From Triplophysa rosa (Eukaryota > Chordata > Actinopteri > Cypriniformes > Nemacheilidae): DNA of 64,000 nt. The stretch covers positions 3,591,866-3,655,865 of the forward strand of contig NC_079905.1 of NCBI RefSeq assembly GCF_024868665.1. Reading direction: 5' to 3'. Made by a program: the position numbers and the translations under genes. Positions 39,309 through 50,982 of the stretch are shown here, piece after piece. Below the pieces are notes generated by a model. It was not told the DNA's origin and did not search any database. It saw nothing but the letters and a program-made list of their open reading frames with translations. The first letter of the stretch is position 1. The number at the start of each line of letters is the position of its first letter.

Positions 39309-40654
39309 AGTCTCTTTAAAGCCCTGCTGTCGACTAAACATAGACACACAATCCGCTAACATCTCCGCTCTCTCTTAACCTCAGTCTCTGTGACACTATC
39401 TCTGGCAGATGCCACAGCTCAGGATCCATAATTCATTGGGCTGGAAGACAGTATCCGTGAACCCTCGACATCCAGCTTTGAGACTATAAGACAAAAGACA
39501 GAGGTGGATGAGGAGAGACAGAGCACTGCTTCATCGTGTCTCAGCCTACGACAGAACAACTGGCTTATGTTACGCTTTGACCGCTCTCCACCTTCCCAGC
39601 ATCAAACCATTTCATTATTTAATAAGCCCTTTTTATTACACTAAAATCATGTTTCCTTGCTTTAATGATCAGCTTAGACCAGTATGAATTTTAACACCAG
39701 CCCAATTTCAAATTTATTTTCCTGCTAATTGAAAATATAGCCGTTTCCTTAATCTCGCTGCATTGCCAGGAAAAACCAAACAAGCAATTGTCAATGTTTG
39801 GAAGAGAGCCGAATGCTGGAAACACGTCTTAATATGGTCTCTAAATATTTTAAATATAATGGCATTACGTAGAAACGTGCTAAATTAACTCCCTCAAATC
39901 TGTATCCGCTGAATACAGCTTCTTTTGCCAAAAAGGCTTCATTATTCCACATAACTGCGTGGAAAAGTTTTCTACAGTTTAATGAAATCAATTGAAGATT
40001 TTTATTTTTCCGAGTGTAGGCTGCGGCTTTAAAAAGGTCTCGCACTCTTTGACACCCAAACACAATTTAAGATCCTCACTGATTTAAACTGTAATCCATT
40101 TTATGGCGCTAGGCCAGCGGCAGCAGCATTTTGGAAAGTCTTGCGAGGTGACGAGAGTTCGGCTATCGATCTACTGCAGGCCTAATAAAACATTAAGCCG
40201 GCCTTTATGAACGTTATCGAAAACGGAGTTTCTACAACCCACACGCGAGTGAGTCTTGGAAAGTCGTGGAAGTTGTTAAAGGTCATTATTGTCTGAGAAT
40301 GTTGATGGGCTTGTGGACAAAGCACCTCTCCAGATCTCCTGACCTTTAGCGCGCCCGCCATGCTCCTCAAGTGCCATAACTGCGGCACATTATTATTCGG
40401 CTGAACTCCATTAATGACATGCTGGAAACCCTTTGCACATTAAAACCTGTTTCCATTTTCCTACACACACATATGAGCCGGAATCTGCTGCTCTGCAGCG
40501 CACACACTTGTGCTATTAAAAGCCAGTGTGACGGAGCTAAAAATGGCCAATGTTATTAAATAAATGGCTTTATTAAGACAAGACTATACTGGAATGTTGG
40601 ACAGCGCTGCATTTTCAAAGTACTCGATGCATAAATTGTTTTCAGACAAATTTC

Positions 40655-42065
40655 ATTGCCTTTTAAATGCCTTAATTTCTGTTTTAAAATGCCTTAAAAG
40701 CCTAAAAAGTACAGCCTGTGGTAAAAAGTTCATTACATTTGTTCAACCCCTTTGAATGTTATTAATTATAAGAAAATTGAGTTCAGAGGAAAACTAATTA
40801 TTCCTCTAATCTTATGAGTAAATTGATTTCAAAAATGATTAATTTATGAAAAATTTCAGTGTAAAGTTCAGATTGCATGCATACGGTGGCCTCATTTACA
40901 AGACTTAAAGGATTAGTTAACTCAAAAATAAAAAACCTTTCGTCGCCGTCTTTCCAAAACCTTGGATGTTAAAATGAGCTGTTTTTCAGGAAATGGAAAA
41001 AAACATGGTACTTTTTGAATGATTAAATACCGTGTATTGAGAAGCAATTTTTAATACTTTTTATTGGTTAGATATTTGCAAAGCCAAGTGACAAACATAA
41101 AGTGTGACTAATAATAATGATTCATGAAATATGGAGATACAAGGTTTCAGAAAGACAGCAGCAAAATGCCAAGTATTTGATTCATAAACTGTAACAATTT
41201 TCATCCTACCAAAATATCCTTACATTTTAAATGCCTTGATTTCTATCTTTAAATTCCTTAAAAGCCTAAAATGTACAACCTGGGGTGAAAAGTTAATTAC
41301 ACTTGTTTAACCACTTTGAATGTTATTAATTATAAGAAAATTGAATTCAGAGGGAAACTCGTGATAATTCCTCTAATTTACATCTTAAATTGGAGTAAAG
41401 TGATTTAAAAAATGATTAATTTCAATGTAAATCATGAAATTTTCTGCAAGATTTAAAGGATTAGTTAACTCAAAAATGGAAAACCTCTAGTTTGTTGCTG
41501 TCCTTCCAAAACCTCGGATGTCTAGATTCACTGTTTGCCAGGAAATGAAAAAACACTGCACTTTTTGAAAAACACATTTTAAATGCCTTTATTTCTGTCT
41601 TTAATTGCCGTAAAAGCATAAAAAAGTACAACCTGAGGTGAAAAGTTCATTGCGGTTTTCAACCTTCGGATGTCTAGATTCACTGTTCGTCAGGAAATGA
41701 AAAAACACTGCACTTTTTGAAAAAAACAACAACATTTTCAATGCCTTTATTTCTGTCTCTAATTGCCGTAAAAGCATAAAAAAGTACAACCTGAGGTGAA
41801 AAGTTCATTACAGTTTTCAACCACTTTGATGTGATCAATTATTATAAGAAAATTGAGTTCAGGGGGAAACTCTGAAAATTCCTCTGATTTACATTTTATG
41901 AGTAAACTGATGGAAAAAATGATTGTTTAAAAAATTTCAGCTTAAAAAAAACTCGTGACATTTTTTACAAGACTTAAAGGATTAGTTAACTAAAAAGTGG
42001 AAAAACCTTAAACTACCCTCTATCATGTCATTCCAAAACCATCCGAGTTTCCAAAAGACTGTTGT
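40655..42065. repeat. degenerate tandem array, four units
   Basis: Units begin at about 40655, 41222, 41575 and 41731. Each opens with TTTxAATGCCTTxATTTCTxT, then AAAAGCxTAAAAxGTACA and AAAAGTTxATTxC; most continue with ATTATAAGAAAATTGA and CTTAAAGGATTAGTTAAC. Unit 3 lacks its middle. A family F fragment (inverted) lies between units 1 and 2. The AGGATTAGTTAACTCAAAAA word resembles a diverged family B end, so the array was probably built from such an element. Confidence 0.8.
40980..41162 (-). repeat. family F repeat, inverted copy
   Basis: TTTTTCAGGAAATGGAAAAA, AATACTTTTTATTGGTTAG and GTGACAAACATAAAGTGTG are the reverse complements of the 6850-7060 and 62112-62345 copies. It also has GGAGATACAAGGTTTCAG. 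Confidence 0.7.
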
Positions 42066-42474
42066 TCACAAGGACTTGAAATATAATAAGTCATAGACCA
42101 TTAAAACAAATTTTGTACTCGAATGAAAAACCCGAGGGGGAGTAAAAGACAGAACGTTCATGTGTACCCCTTTAATAAACCCTTGTTATTCTCAATTCAC
42201 CAAGACGAGAACCTTTCTCAAGCCACATGATTACACTAACTACAATCAGCACACTCAAGCTTGTCATTTTGTGTCATTATGCATGTTTTTGAGCTACAGG
42301 TTTACACGGAGCCCACCAGCAATTCTACACGCTGATTGCGAGCAGCGCTCCTGTACCAAACTCTATATAATGATGCAACCAAGGCATCCACTTTCACTCG
42401 ACTATAAATGCTTCCCATCCATAAAATAACAAAAACATCCACCCCGGGTAGAACTGCATCCTCTATGCAAGCAA

Positions 42475-42790
42475 TCAATCACGCGACAACGGCGTACCGG
42501 AGCGATCCGCACACGCACCGTGTGAACGCGATCATTATATTCTAATTTATTTCGGCTAAAACACACAGGTTTTTGACAGCGGGAGGGATGATGGATATAA
42601 GGAACGCGCCGATCGCATTTCCTTTGCCTGTAAAGGATAGGCTCAAATCTCAGGTCTGGCCTCGGGCAGCTCCTCCCAACCGGTCTCGCACGTCCCGTTA
42701 TTGATTTATTGGAGGGCTCGGGGCGCGCGGATTCAGCTCGCACGGAGCTCTCCTGTTGTTTCCCTAAAGCTCCGGTTAATTGACAAGTGA
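42475..42790. promoter_or_regulatory. CpG-rich patch inside the last nectin2 intron
   Basis: Many CpGs, for example GCGACAACGGCGTACCGG, GGAACGCGCCGATCGC and GGGGCGCGCGGATTCAGC, in an otherwise CpG-poor intron. Open frames here, including 162 codons on the minus strand, show no domain. It may be a CpG island or alternative start. Confidence 0.3.
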
Positions 42791-43880
42791 CATGGCGACC
42801 ACTAATGGTGCTGCCAAAGGTGATACGGGGAGTTGGCTCAACCCTGTGACTGAAGAGTTTCCAATGAAAATAATTACTGGGAGAAAACACATTTTTGGAA
42901 TGGTATAATGGAGTGTGTACATCAGTAGGTCACATGTAACACACATGTAATACGGCTTTGTGATCCTAATAACCCCATTGTCAAAGACAAGAACAAACAC
43001 AGGGTTGACGGCTTAAAGAGCGAGGCGGTGAAGCCGTTCCGGAGGAGGAGGATATTTCTGACACTCACGTTTCTCAGTTTCGATTTGTGGCAGGCGATAA
43101 TCCCAGGGTGCCTATCGTGATTTGTTCTGTCCTGCTTATGAGCATTGTACACCAAACACCCGGGCATAAGCATGGCTGAGTGGATTACAACATCAGAATC
43201 TCCAAAAAACGCCTCCCGGATCTAGGCCTTTCAATGTCATGCTTTCCCAATAAAACTAATCTTATGCAGAGCACGTATGTATGATGTGTTCAGGTAATGA
43301 CTAATAATGAGAGATATCAAGGTTGAGGAAGAGCTGGAAATAACTCTGCTAAGCCAGGCTAACAACTGTAAAAGGATCCGTTAATGATTTTTCAACAGTT
43401 CACTGCGTCCGCCATCTCATCGGCGTAGAAATGCGTGAGAAATGTTCCATTGTCACATTTCTGTCCTCGGAGAGACAGCGCGCTCCTCATAATCTACTCG
43501 GAAGGCCTATTTTCCTAAGAAAATCCAGCCGGGTAATGAGACTCGAACTAAATGTTTATGAAAAATGCAGCCGACTCCATCTGGATAGTCACGGTGGGCG
43601 CTTCGTTCTCGAACATTAAAGCATCCGTATGGACGATCTGGCGCATTTTAAGCTGAGATGAATTGAAGGAACGGCTCATAAAAACGCTGCTTTTAAGTAA
43701 AGACTCCGTTGATTCACATGCATGGCTTCATACATCTTGGAGGCGCTCTGAGCATCTTGGATAGATTTCACAAGCAATACATTAGCATACTCACAAAACA
43801 GATTTTATACTGAATTATCATTCTTTCACATTGAAATACGGAATATATTTGAGGCCAAGTATTTTAATTTAAAGAATATA

Positions 43881-44186
43881 TGTGACCCTGGACCACAAAA
43901 CCAGTCTTAAGTAGCACGGGTATATTTGTAGCAATAGCCAACAATACATAGTAGGGATCAAAATGATCTATTTTTCTTTATTGCCAAAAATCATTAGGTT
44001 ATTAAGTAAAGATAGAGATAAGAAGATATTTTGTAAGTTTCCTACCATAAATATATAAAACTTTATTCGCAAAATCGCGAACAAAATTGGCCAATCCCAA
44101 CAAACCATACGTCAATGGAAAGCGGATTCATAAATCTCAATTTCGAAAAAATAACCCTTAAGACTGGTTTTGTGGTCCAGGGTCAC
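43881..44186. mobile_element. family A element, internally deleted copy
   Basis: Left TGTGACCCTGGACCACAAAA, right TTTTGTGGTCCAGGGTCAC, a near-perfect inverted pair of about 32 bp. 306 bp against 431 bp for the other copy. It directly abuts the partial family B element that follows. Confidence 0.85.
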
Positions 44187-44318
44187 GATTTTGGTAACCA
44201 AACAACACTGGACACCATTGACTTCCATTGAAGTATATGGACATTTTTCAAAATATCTTCTTTTGTGTTCCACAGAAGATAAAGTCATATACATGTTTTA
44301 AATGACATGAGGGTGAAT
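44187..44318. mobile_element. family B right half, abutting family A
   Basis: Starts in mid-element (TTGGTAACCAAACAACACTG) and runs through CATTGACTTCCATTG to GACATGAGGGTGAATTT. The abrupt start at the family A end suggests that A inserted into B; the left half is not clearly recognisable. Confidence 0.65.
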
Positions 44319-47300
44319 TTGTATTTAAATACAAGTCGGTTCATATAATGCGTGTTGTGGAAGCCTTAAATGGCCCAAAAGGCATTCATAAATACTTCAA
44401 ATATTCCGCCTGACTCATTTATTCCAGGCTTATTTACAGTCTTATAAATCATTAAATCATTAGAATCAGGGTTGGTCAGTACGATAGCCACAAGCGAGAC
44501 CTTGCCAAGCCTGCTTTCAATTCTGCGATTGATCAAAGTAAAAAGGCAACACAAGCGAGCCCTAATGTTTCCGCAGCGCACCCTAAGGTTTCTGAAGTGA
44601 GCCCTTGTTTCTGTAATGAGCTCTAATGATGGACACTGGCTAAAAGCCAGGTCATTTTGCCTGCCCACTCCACTGACTTTACACTTAATGTTGGCAGGGC
44701 AACATCTCCTCGCCTTCTCATTGCCCCTTTTTTGTCTCGCTGTCGATTTTCTCTCAAAGCTGTGGGCGATAAGCTTCATCCAGATGTCACGCGAACGAGG
44801 TCTCTCACACCTTATCTCACATGCCAAGTTGCAGACTTTGTTTTCACACAGCGTCCCTTGTGCCAGGAAAACTGTGCGATATGATATACAAAGAGTCAAT
44901 CTGATGTGATCAAGGATGTAATATTCAGGATTAAGGGAAGACCAGAATGTTAAGAAGAAATCGATGAATAACCAACATCACTCCAGCACTAATCTGAATA
45001 TCTCGGCATCTTAAGCCGGAAACAACTGACAACAAAAATAAAATGTTGGTTAGCTGGTTGACTATCCAATATAAGACCTAGTGGAGCTGGTTAACCAATG
45101 AAATCTTGCCAACAGCCATGCATGTGGGTAATGGAAGGGGTATTTTTGTGCTAATGCGTGCATGCAAATGTGCACTTGTCGTTTTGCATGAAGTCAATTG
45201 CAGATTTCCTTCATAGCGGCCACTATCAGACCCAATAAAGAGCAGCAGAATCCAGCCAAGAATTTAAGCAGCTAAATGGCCTCTCGAATCCCCCCACAAG
45301 AGTCAACAATGAAAGCCTTTAGTTTTCCTCATTTGCTGTCTGAAAATGGCTAGGGAAGGGAAATAAACGGGGAAACACTCCTTCTTGGCAAGCGGCATGA
45401 TTAGTCTGGTAGCTGGCACGAGCTGAGCTTCCCCCTTAACCCAAAGAGAAAAAGAAATCAAAGTGATTTCAACTTTGAGGGAATTACATCAAAACACTCC
45501 GTTTACCTCTCTTTTCACTTAACCGAAGCCTTGCGTTTAACAAGAATGTATAAATATCATTACAAGTACATGCAAAAACACTCACGTTCTCCACCTACTG
45601 TACAGTGGGCTACACGTACGAGATATGATGCGTTTTAAGCTCCTCTTGTGTTTGCAAACATCTCGAGTGTAATCTGCTGAGCTTTGTCATACCGACAGCT
45701 CGAGCACTTTACAGATATATCAGTCTAGCGATGCTCGAAAGCAAGAACGCATTCTTGTGTCGCTTCGTAATCCTTTCAAAACAAAACGTTGAGAGCTGTT
45801 GTCGGCGTGGACCGACAGTCACATCACGCCTTTCCACCCTAATCTAAAGTCCATCTGGCTGCCCAAATGCCATGGAAATCAATAAACTGATGATTATGAA
45901 TTACAAATATACAAAACTAAATAAATATTTTCGTACTCAAAAGGTCACATGAAGCAAGGAAGTTTCACTGGGAAAGAAATGTTACACTGCCACATACAGT
46001 CTGCTTTGTTTTCGTACCCAACGGTCTAAGGGAATTATGTAAATCAGATAACACAACAAACCCAGCCAAAACATTTGCACCGTACACAATCTGCCCATCT
46101 CACAAGCCAGCTTCGAGTGCAAAATCGCAGCAGACCACCACAATGTGTCACACTTAACTCGGGCCTCTACGGCATCTCTCCACCGCTGTGTTCGAAGCGC
46201 CCGAAAGCGCTTTAAAATACTGAAAGTGTGCCCGACTACATTTCGTGTCTGGACACATGCCCGACTATAATGCACTTCTCCATCATTTGATGAATTACAG
46301 CTGCCATGATCAGTAGAAAATGTCTCTTAAATGAAACCCCATTTACTGCCAACGTCGGTATAACTTTCCATAAGGTCAGTCGTGCCAGGCACAGTGCTGA
46401 CTTAAATAATGCACAAATAAGCAGAACATATATAAAAAGGAGGCTGTTTTGCATTCAATTTAATTGCAATTTTATTTCAACATGCGTGGGGCGATGCTGT
46501 ACCAGCGCAAACAGTGCCAGGTTCAACTAGATTAGCATGCACAGCAGCAATGCAAACCTTGTTTGATTTATCATTTCTATCGCATTCAACTAAATGTCGG
46601 ACCAGCGCTAACCCCTTTCAATTTGTGCAGATCTAATATGGCTTTCTCAAAAAAGATTAACAGTTTTAAAAACGGCAAAATATAAATATAAGTCTAAGAC
46701 TAGATCTTTTACAAGCCCGTCACTGTGACGGCATCCATGACAGTTATGCGTGTTGTTTGTCTTTCGTGTCAACAGTTTAGGGGAGTGCAATAGTGACTGT
46801 ATCAAAAGAGTGGGTGTACGTGAACGTTTCTTTGAAAAGAGGACCAGGCGTGCTTATGACAGCGATAAGACTTTGCCCTGTGCTACTGTTGTCAAGAGGA
46901 AAGAAAAAAAACGTTAGAACAACATCCCACACTTTCTCGCTACAGCGCGCCTACAAAGAGCCTTTGTTCTCCCACAAGACAATCGAAGTCTCCAAAAGGA
47001 TTCCCACGGATTCTAAATGCGGTTCGCTTGCTCGCTCTAGCATGAGAAAGTGCCAAAAGCGATGCGGCTCGCGGGTACGCACTCATTTCGCAATGCGGGA
47101 GCTCTGTGGCTGACTGACAACATAATATAGTATCGTTTCAAGAAACGGACCATCACAACGGTGTTCTGCATCAATGCGAATAAAAAAAGTGCGCGTGTGT
47201 GATCAAGTTTTAAGCCCAAAAGAAGAGAAAGGACATCACCGCATGCATAAGAACAGCAAGAAAAATCAGCAGCAGCTTTCTGGTTAAGAAAGGTTAAAGA

Positions 47301-47827
47301 AAAATGCAGGGAGTCGAATGTAAGGTATGATTAGGTAAAAGGGAAGGGAAAGGAGAATTGAAAAAAAGAAACCCGGCAAACTGGCTCACACCAAGTGACT
47401 TCACCAAGAACAAAGACTTGTTCAGAAAATCCCCCAAAATGTGGACAGGCAGGCCAACTGGAAAGCCAACCACCGAGCAAGCGTCTGGCTTCTGAAGCCC
47501 ACCCACAAGAGACGTCTGCAGGCATACTAACGTGATTGTTTTTAGACAGGAAGAAGAAGCCCTGCTCCCACATTTAGTGTTTGTGTGTGTTTGACTCGGT
47601 GCAGAGCGAGGCGTCGTGCATCTAAAGGTGGTGTCCTAACCAGGCGTGATGCAACTCATGAGCAACAAGTTATTTGTCTGTTTCAAACAACCAAAACATG
47701 TTTGATATGAATAAAACAAAATGTTGTTACGTTGCACCTGGTTAGGAAACTGTAGTGTTATGTGTGTGTACACAACCCGAGGACTGAACATTTAAACCAA
47801 TGTGAGCATCATACACAGGTACCTGTA

Positions 47828-48116
47828 TGTGTGTGTGTGTGTGTGTGTGTTCATGTTTTTATATCCCGGTGGGGACCTAAACCTGAATGCACACCAACAC
47901 ATGGGGACTCGTGTTACCGTGGGGACCAAAATTGAGGTCCTCATGGGCAAAAAAGCTTATAAATTGTACAGAACAATATGTTTTTTAAATCTAAAAATGC
48001 AAAATGTTTTAGGGTTAGGGGATCAAATATACAGTTTGTACTGTATAAAAAACATTACGCCTATGGATTGTCCCCACGGAGATAGTAAACCAGACGTGTG
48101 TGTGTGTGTGTGTGTG
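47828..48116. repeat. (GT)n-bounded GGGGACC repeat beside nectin2 exon 5
   Basis: (GT)n at 47828-47850 and 48096-48116 bound a unit with CCGGTGGGGACCTAAACCTG, CGTGGGGACCAAAATTGAGG, GTCCTCATGGGC and TTGTCCCCACGG, a pattern of repeated and inverted GGGGACC words common in fish. On the transcribed strand the nearer tract is (CA)n at +28 to +48 of the intron. Confidence 0.75.
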
Positions 48117-48143
48117 GCATTCCTGCACCGTGCACATACTCAC

Positions 48144-48292
48144 CGATGACGGTGATGGCGAGCTCTTTCTTTACAGATCCCAGGCTGTTCTTCACCTCAC
48201 ATACAAAAGTTGTGTTCACGGTTTCATCCACTTTCTTCACCAACAGCTTGTTCTGATCCACCTGTACTGTAGCTGGCAACTGACCAGATGCA
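48144..48292 (-). CDS. nectin2: nectin2 exon 5: second part of Ig domain 3
   Basis: A 149-bp exon, acceptor tttctcag|TG (phase 2), donor ATCG|gtgagt (phase 1). It encodes ASGQLPATVQVDQNKLLVKK, then VDETVNTTFVCEVKNSLGSV and KKELAITVI. It carries the second cysteine of domain 3 and an N-glycosylation site (NTT) just before it, as in other nectins. A (CA)n tract begins 28 nt into the following intron. Read-through past the donor would add about 20 residues and stop near 48061, which would give a membrane-less form; there is no evidence that it is made. Confidence 0.88.
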
Positions 48293-49855
48293 CTGAGAAA
48301 CACGAGCACAAAACATCACATACGTCAAATTACAATATAATAAAGTACAATCTAAAAGTCTCCATGATGCTGACGAAGCTACAGGCAACAGACTTATATA
48401 GACAGACCCACTTTTCCAAATCAGCCAATGGCGATAATCTTAAAGCGGCTTCATATTAGCATTCCAGGTCACTCCATCAATGATCGATTTTTCTTTAATG
48501 TTAATTTGCAATATGCTATTTAAGAGAGAGTTTCTAGAATCATGGAGAGTGGGGGATTTGCAGATTAACACCTCACTTGTTAAAACAAGACACGTCTGAT
48601 TTATATTAGCAAGTGTCATCTGCCCTTACTGTGAGCATGTTAACACATCAGTCGCTTATATTCGCGATTCATTCACATGAGCAGTTGTCAAGAATGCTAA
48701 AGAAGCACAAATGCATTCGCAAATATATCTGAACATTTAGACGTGTATTAAATTGTATGTCTTTTACAGATTTGCAAATCGAGTGTAACTACGGGATTCA
48801 CAAAATTGTACTACATTGACCCAACAGAAACACTGCATTTTTGATTGACAACCATGTATGAAATCAGAAAGATGCAATTTAGTGCGATATGTGGCAAATC
48901 TGTAACGGTGCACGTTTGTGAATAAACGTATAACTTCGCTGCTATACACGCAAGCATCCGTCACCCAACCGGTCTTGTTAATAAATGTTGTTTCTCGATC
49001 GGTATCGATTCATATGCTCCTTTGTTTTGTTGAGAAAATGAAGGTAAAGCAGTGAAGCGTTAATAGGCTGTTGTTGTATTACGCTAGAGGCAGAGATGCT
49101 TTCTCAATTCGCTGCCAATTAGCCTGTGGCTTCTGTTAACAGCTTAACTGTTATCTTTGACTTTGCTTATGCTGTAGATACAGTTCAACGATTACACATC
49201 AACATGAAGAGCAACAGCACATAAACGCATTCTGCTAGGACTAGATTAAATTAATGACAATGAAAAAACAACGACAACATAGCCCGCACTGTCATTAATA
49301 GTTCATAAAAATTCAATTATTTTCACACCATCATGTTATTTTAAAACTGTGATATTTTACTGTACTTTTTATTTAAATGAAAAAAAAATATATATATTTT
49401 TTTTTTAATATTTCAAAAAAATATTAAAATAAAACAAAAGAATAACTTAGTTTTTTATAAGATTATAATCTTAATGATCCAAATCTGAATGTGCAAAAAA
49501 TTTAGTAAAAACACTACTAAATGCATTAGCTAACATGAACTAACAATGTGCAATGTAATTTTTAAGCATTTATTCATCTTTGTTAATGTTAGTTAATGCC
49601 AATACAATTGTTCGTGTTAGTTGGAACTTTAGATGTTAAAAATGTATTAGAAAATATTCAAATGAATGCTGCAGAAGTATTGTTCATTGTTAGTTCTTGT
49701 TTGCTAATGCATTGTCTAATGTACAGTGGTACCAAAATATATTTTTAACCCACCTGACACAGGGAATATGGCGAGTGACTGACAATTAACCTTTTGAGTA
49801 TATATTATTATTATTATCATCACTATTGAGAGTTTATTTATGGAGGATCACTCAC
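48293..49855 (-). other. nectin2: nectin2 intron between the two Ig domain 3 exons
   Basis: Holds an A/T homopolymer-rich patch (49379-49430) and an inverted-repeat element at 49513-49720; no further exon seen. Confidence 0.7.
49513..49720. mobile_element. inverted-repeat element, family L copy 1
   Basis: AATGCATTAGCTAACATGAA at the left and GTTCTTGTTTGCTAATGCAT at the right are inverted. A second copy with the same ends is at 61852-62100. Confidence 0.75.
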
Positions 49856-49973
49856 GCGGTCCACATCACATCAGTAGGTGCAGGATTAGCATCAGCCTGA
49901 CAGGTCAACACCACATCAGTCCGACCCATATACCAGTTAAAGTCATATCCGTCTATCGTCACAGTGGGGGGAT
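49856..49973 (-). CDS. nectin2: nectin2 exon 4: first part of Ig domain 3
   Basis: A 118-bp exon, acceptor ttttttag|AT (phase 1), donor CCGC|gtgagt (phase 2). With the shared first codon it reads YPPTVTIDGYDFNWYMGRTD, then VVLTCQADANPAPTDVMWTA. It contains the first cysteine and the core tryptophan of the membrane-proximal Ig domain. GYDxNWYxGRTD is the segment that points most to nectin-2 rather than nectin-1. It is too short for a default open-frame search and was placed by homology and splice phase. Splitting this domain over two exons is, to my knowledge, normal for nectins. Confidence 0.88.
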
Positions 49974-50982
49974 CTAAAAAAAACGAAGAGGAGAGAGACA
50001 TTAAAAACCATTTTGACAAAAAAGGAGTTTGTTACTGGTTAGGCTACATTACTTTGAAAACAGCTAAGCCAGTGTTTCCCAACCCTGGTCCTCGGGGCAC
50101 ACCTTCCAGAATGTTTTAGTTCTCTCCCTATATGAAACACCTGATTGATGACTTGATTCAGGTGTTTTATATAGGGAGAGATCTAAAACATTCTGGAAGG
50201 TGTGCCCCGAGGACCAGGGTGGGGAAACACTGAGCAAAGCTACCGTCATGCCACTGGAAAACTGTACTTTTGTCGGTTACTCCCTAACACTGTCCAGCAT
50301 TGACAGCACAGTTCAAAGGCTGATTATCTGCCGTTCAGGGCTGGGAGAAAGATACAGATATGCTGAAGGATGCACAGCGAGGCTCAGGTAGCACTCTGGC
50401 ACACCGGAGAAACACGGAATAAAAGAAAGTGCAAGAGGCGAGGATGTTCCAACAGCGGGATTTATAAAAGGAACGGTGAAGTTGCAAATCACCGACAACC
50501 CCAAACATTGCAGCTCGACTATGCTAACACTGACACCTCGAACACTCTGTAAATAGCTTTCAAGAAAAAAAATGTGAAAAATGTGTTGAGGCAGACATAC
50601 GAGGCTGAGAAAGAGACGGCTGAATGCATTTGAAGATAAAAGAAGGGAGACGTGAGGGAGAAAAGATGTTATGAGCGAGTTTATATGAGTGTCGCTGTCG
50701 TTAACAAAAGCTAAATCGGAAACATTTCAAATGCAATGTGAAGATACAACATCACGGGAAAACACATTTTTATGATACAAGAACTAACTAAAACAAAGGG
50801 AGAAATGAACATACTAACCTAATATAAATTGATAAATACAAACTAAAATTATACAAAAAAAAGGAAAATGTTACTACACTGAAAAATGTAAAATATTTAC
50901 TGTATATACAATATTTTTGTATAATATTTAAATGAAAATAAACAACTAAACAAAAGTAAGTGAGTTTGTGTCTGTATCTTAC
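49974..50982 (-). other. nectin2: nectin2 intron between Ig domains 2 and 3
   Basis: About 1 kb; contains the palindrome at 50070-50232, otherwise nothing recognisable. Confidence 0.7.
50070..50232. mobile_element. near-perfect 163-bp palindrome
   Basis: Left CAGTGTTTCCCAACCCTGG and right CCAGGGTGGGGAAACACTG, with GGTCCTCGGGGCACACCTTC and GAAGGTGTGCCCCGAGGACC further in. Arms of about 70 bp surround a loop of about a dozen bases, with very few mismatches. Non-coding foldback element in an intron. Confidence 0.9.

Larger units (their letters stand above)
36663..48143 (-). other. nectin2: nectin2 last intron, 11.5 kb
   Basis: Bounded by donor ATCG|gtgagt at 48143 and acceptor ctctgcag at 36663. 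It contains an AT-rich tract (37550-38300) with (TA)n and (ATT)n, family A, B and F elements, the tandem array at 40655-42065, a CpG-rich patch (42475-42790), and repeat-free stretches near 40080-40400, 44440-44940 and 45120-45480. No alternative membrane or tail exon was recognised. Confidence 0.75.

Noticed and set aside
42402..42890. 162-codon minus-strand frame in a CpG-rich patch
   Set aside because: Arg/Cys/Pro-rich with no family features; open frames are expected by chance in GC-rich DNA.
44366..44899. 177-codon minus-strand open frame
   Set aside because: No recognisable domain, signal peptide or splice logic, and the plus strand is also open; kept only as a possible conserved non-coding block.
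36663..48143. alternative last exon for a second nectin-2 tail isoform
   Set aside because: No minus-strand segment with a stalk, hydrophobic helix and phase-1 acceptor was recognised.
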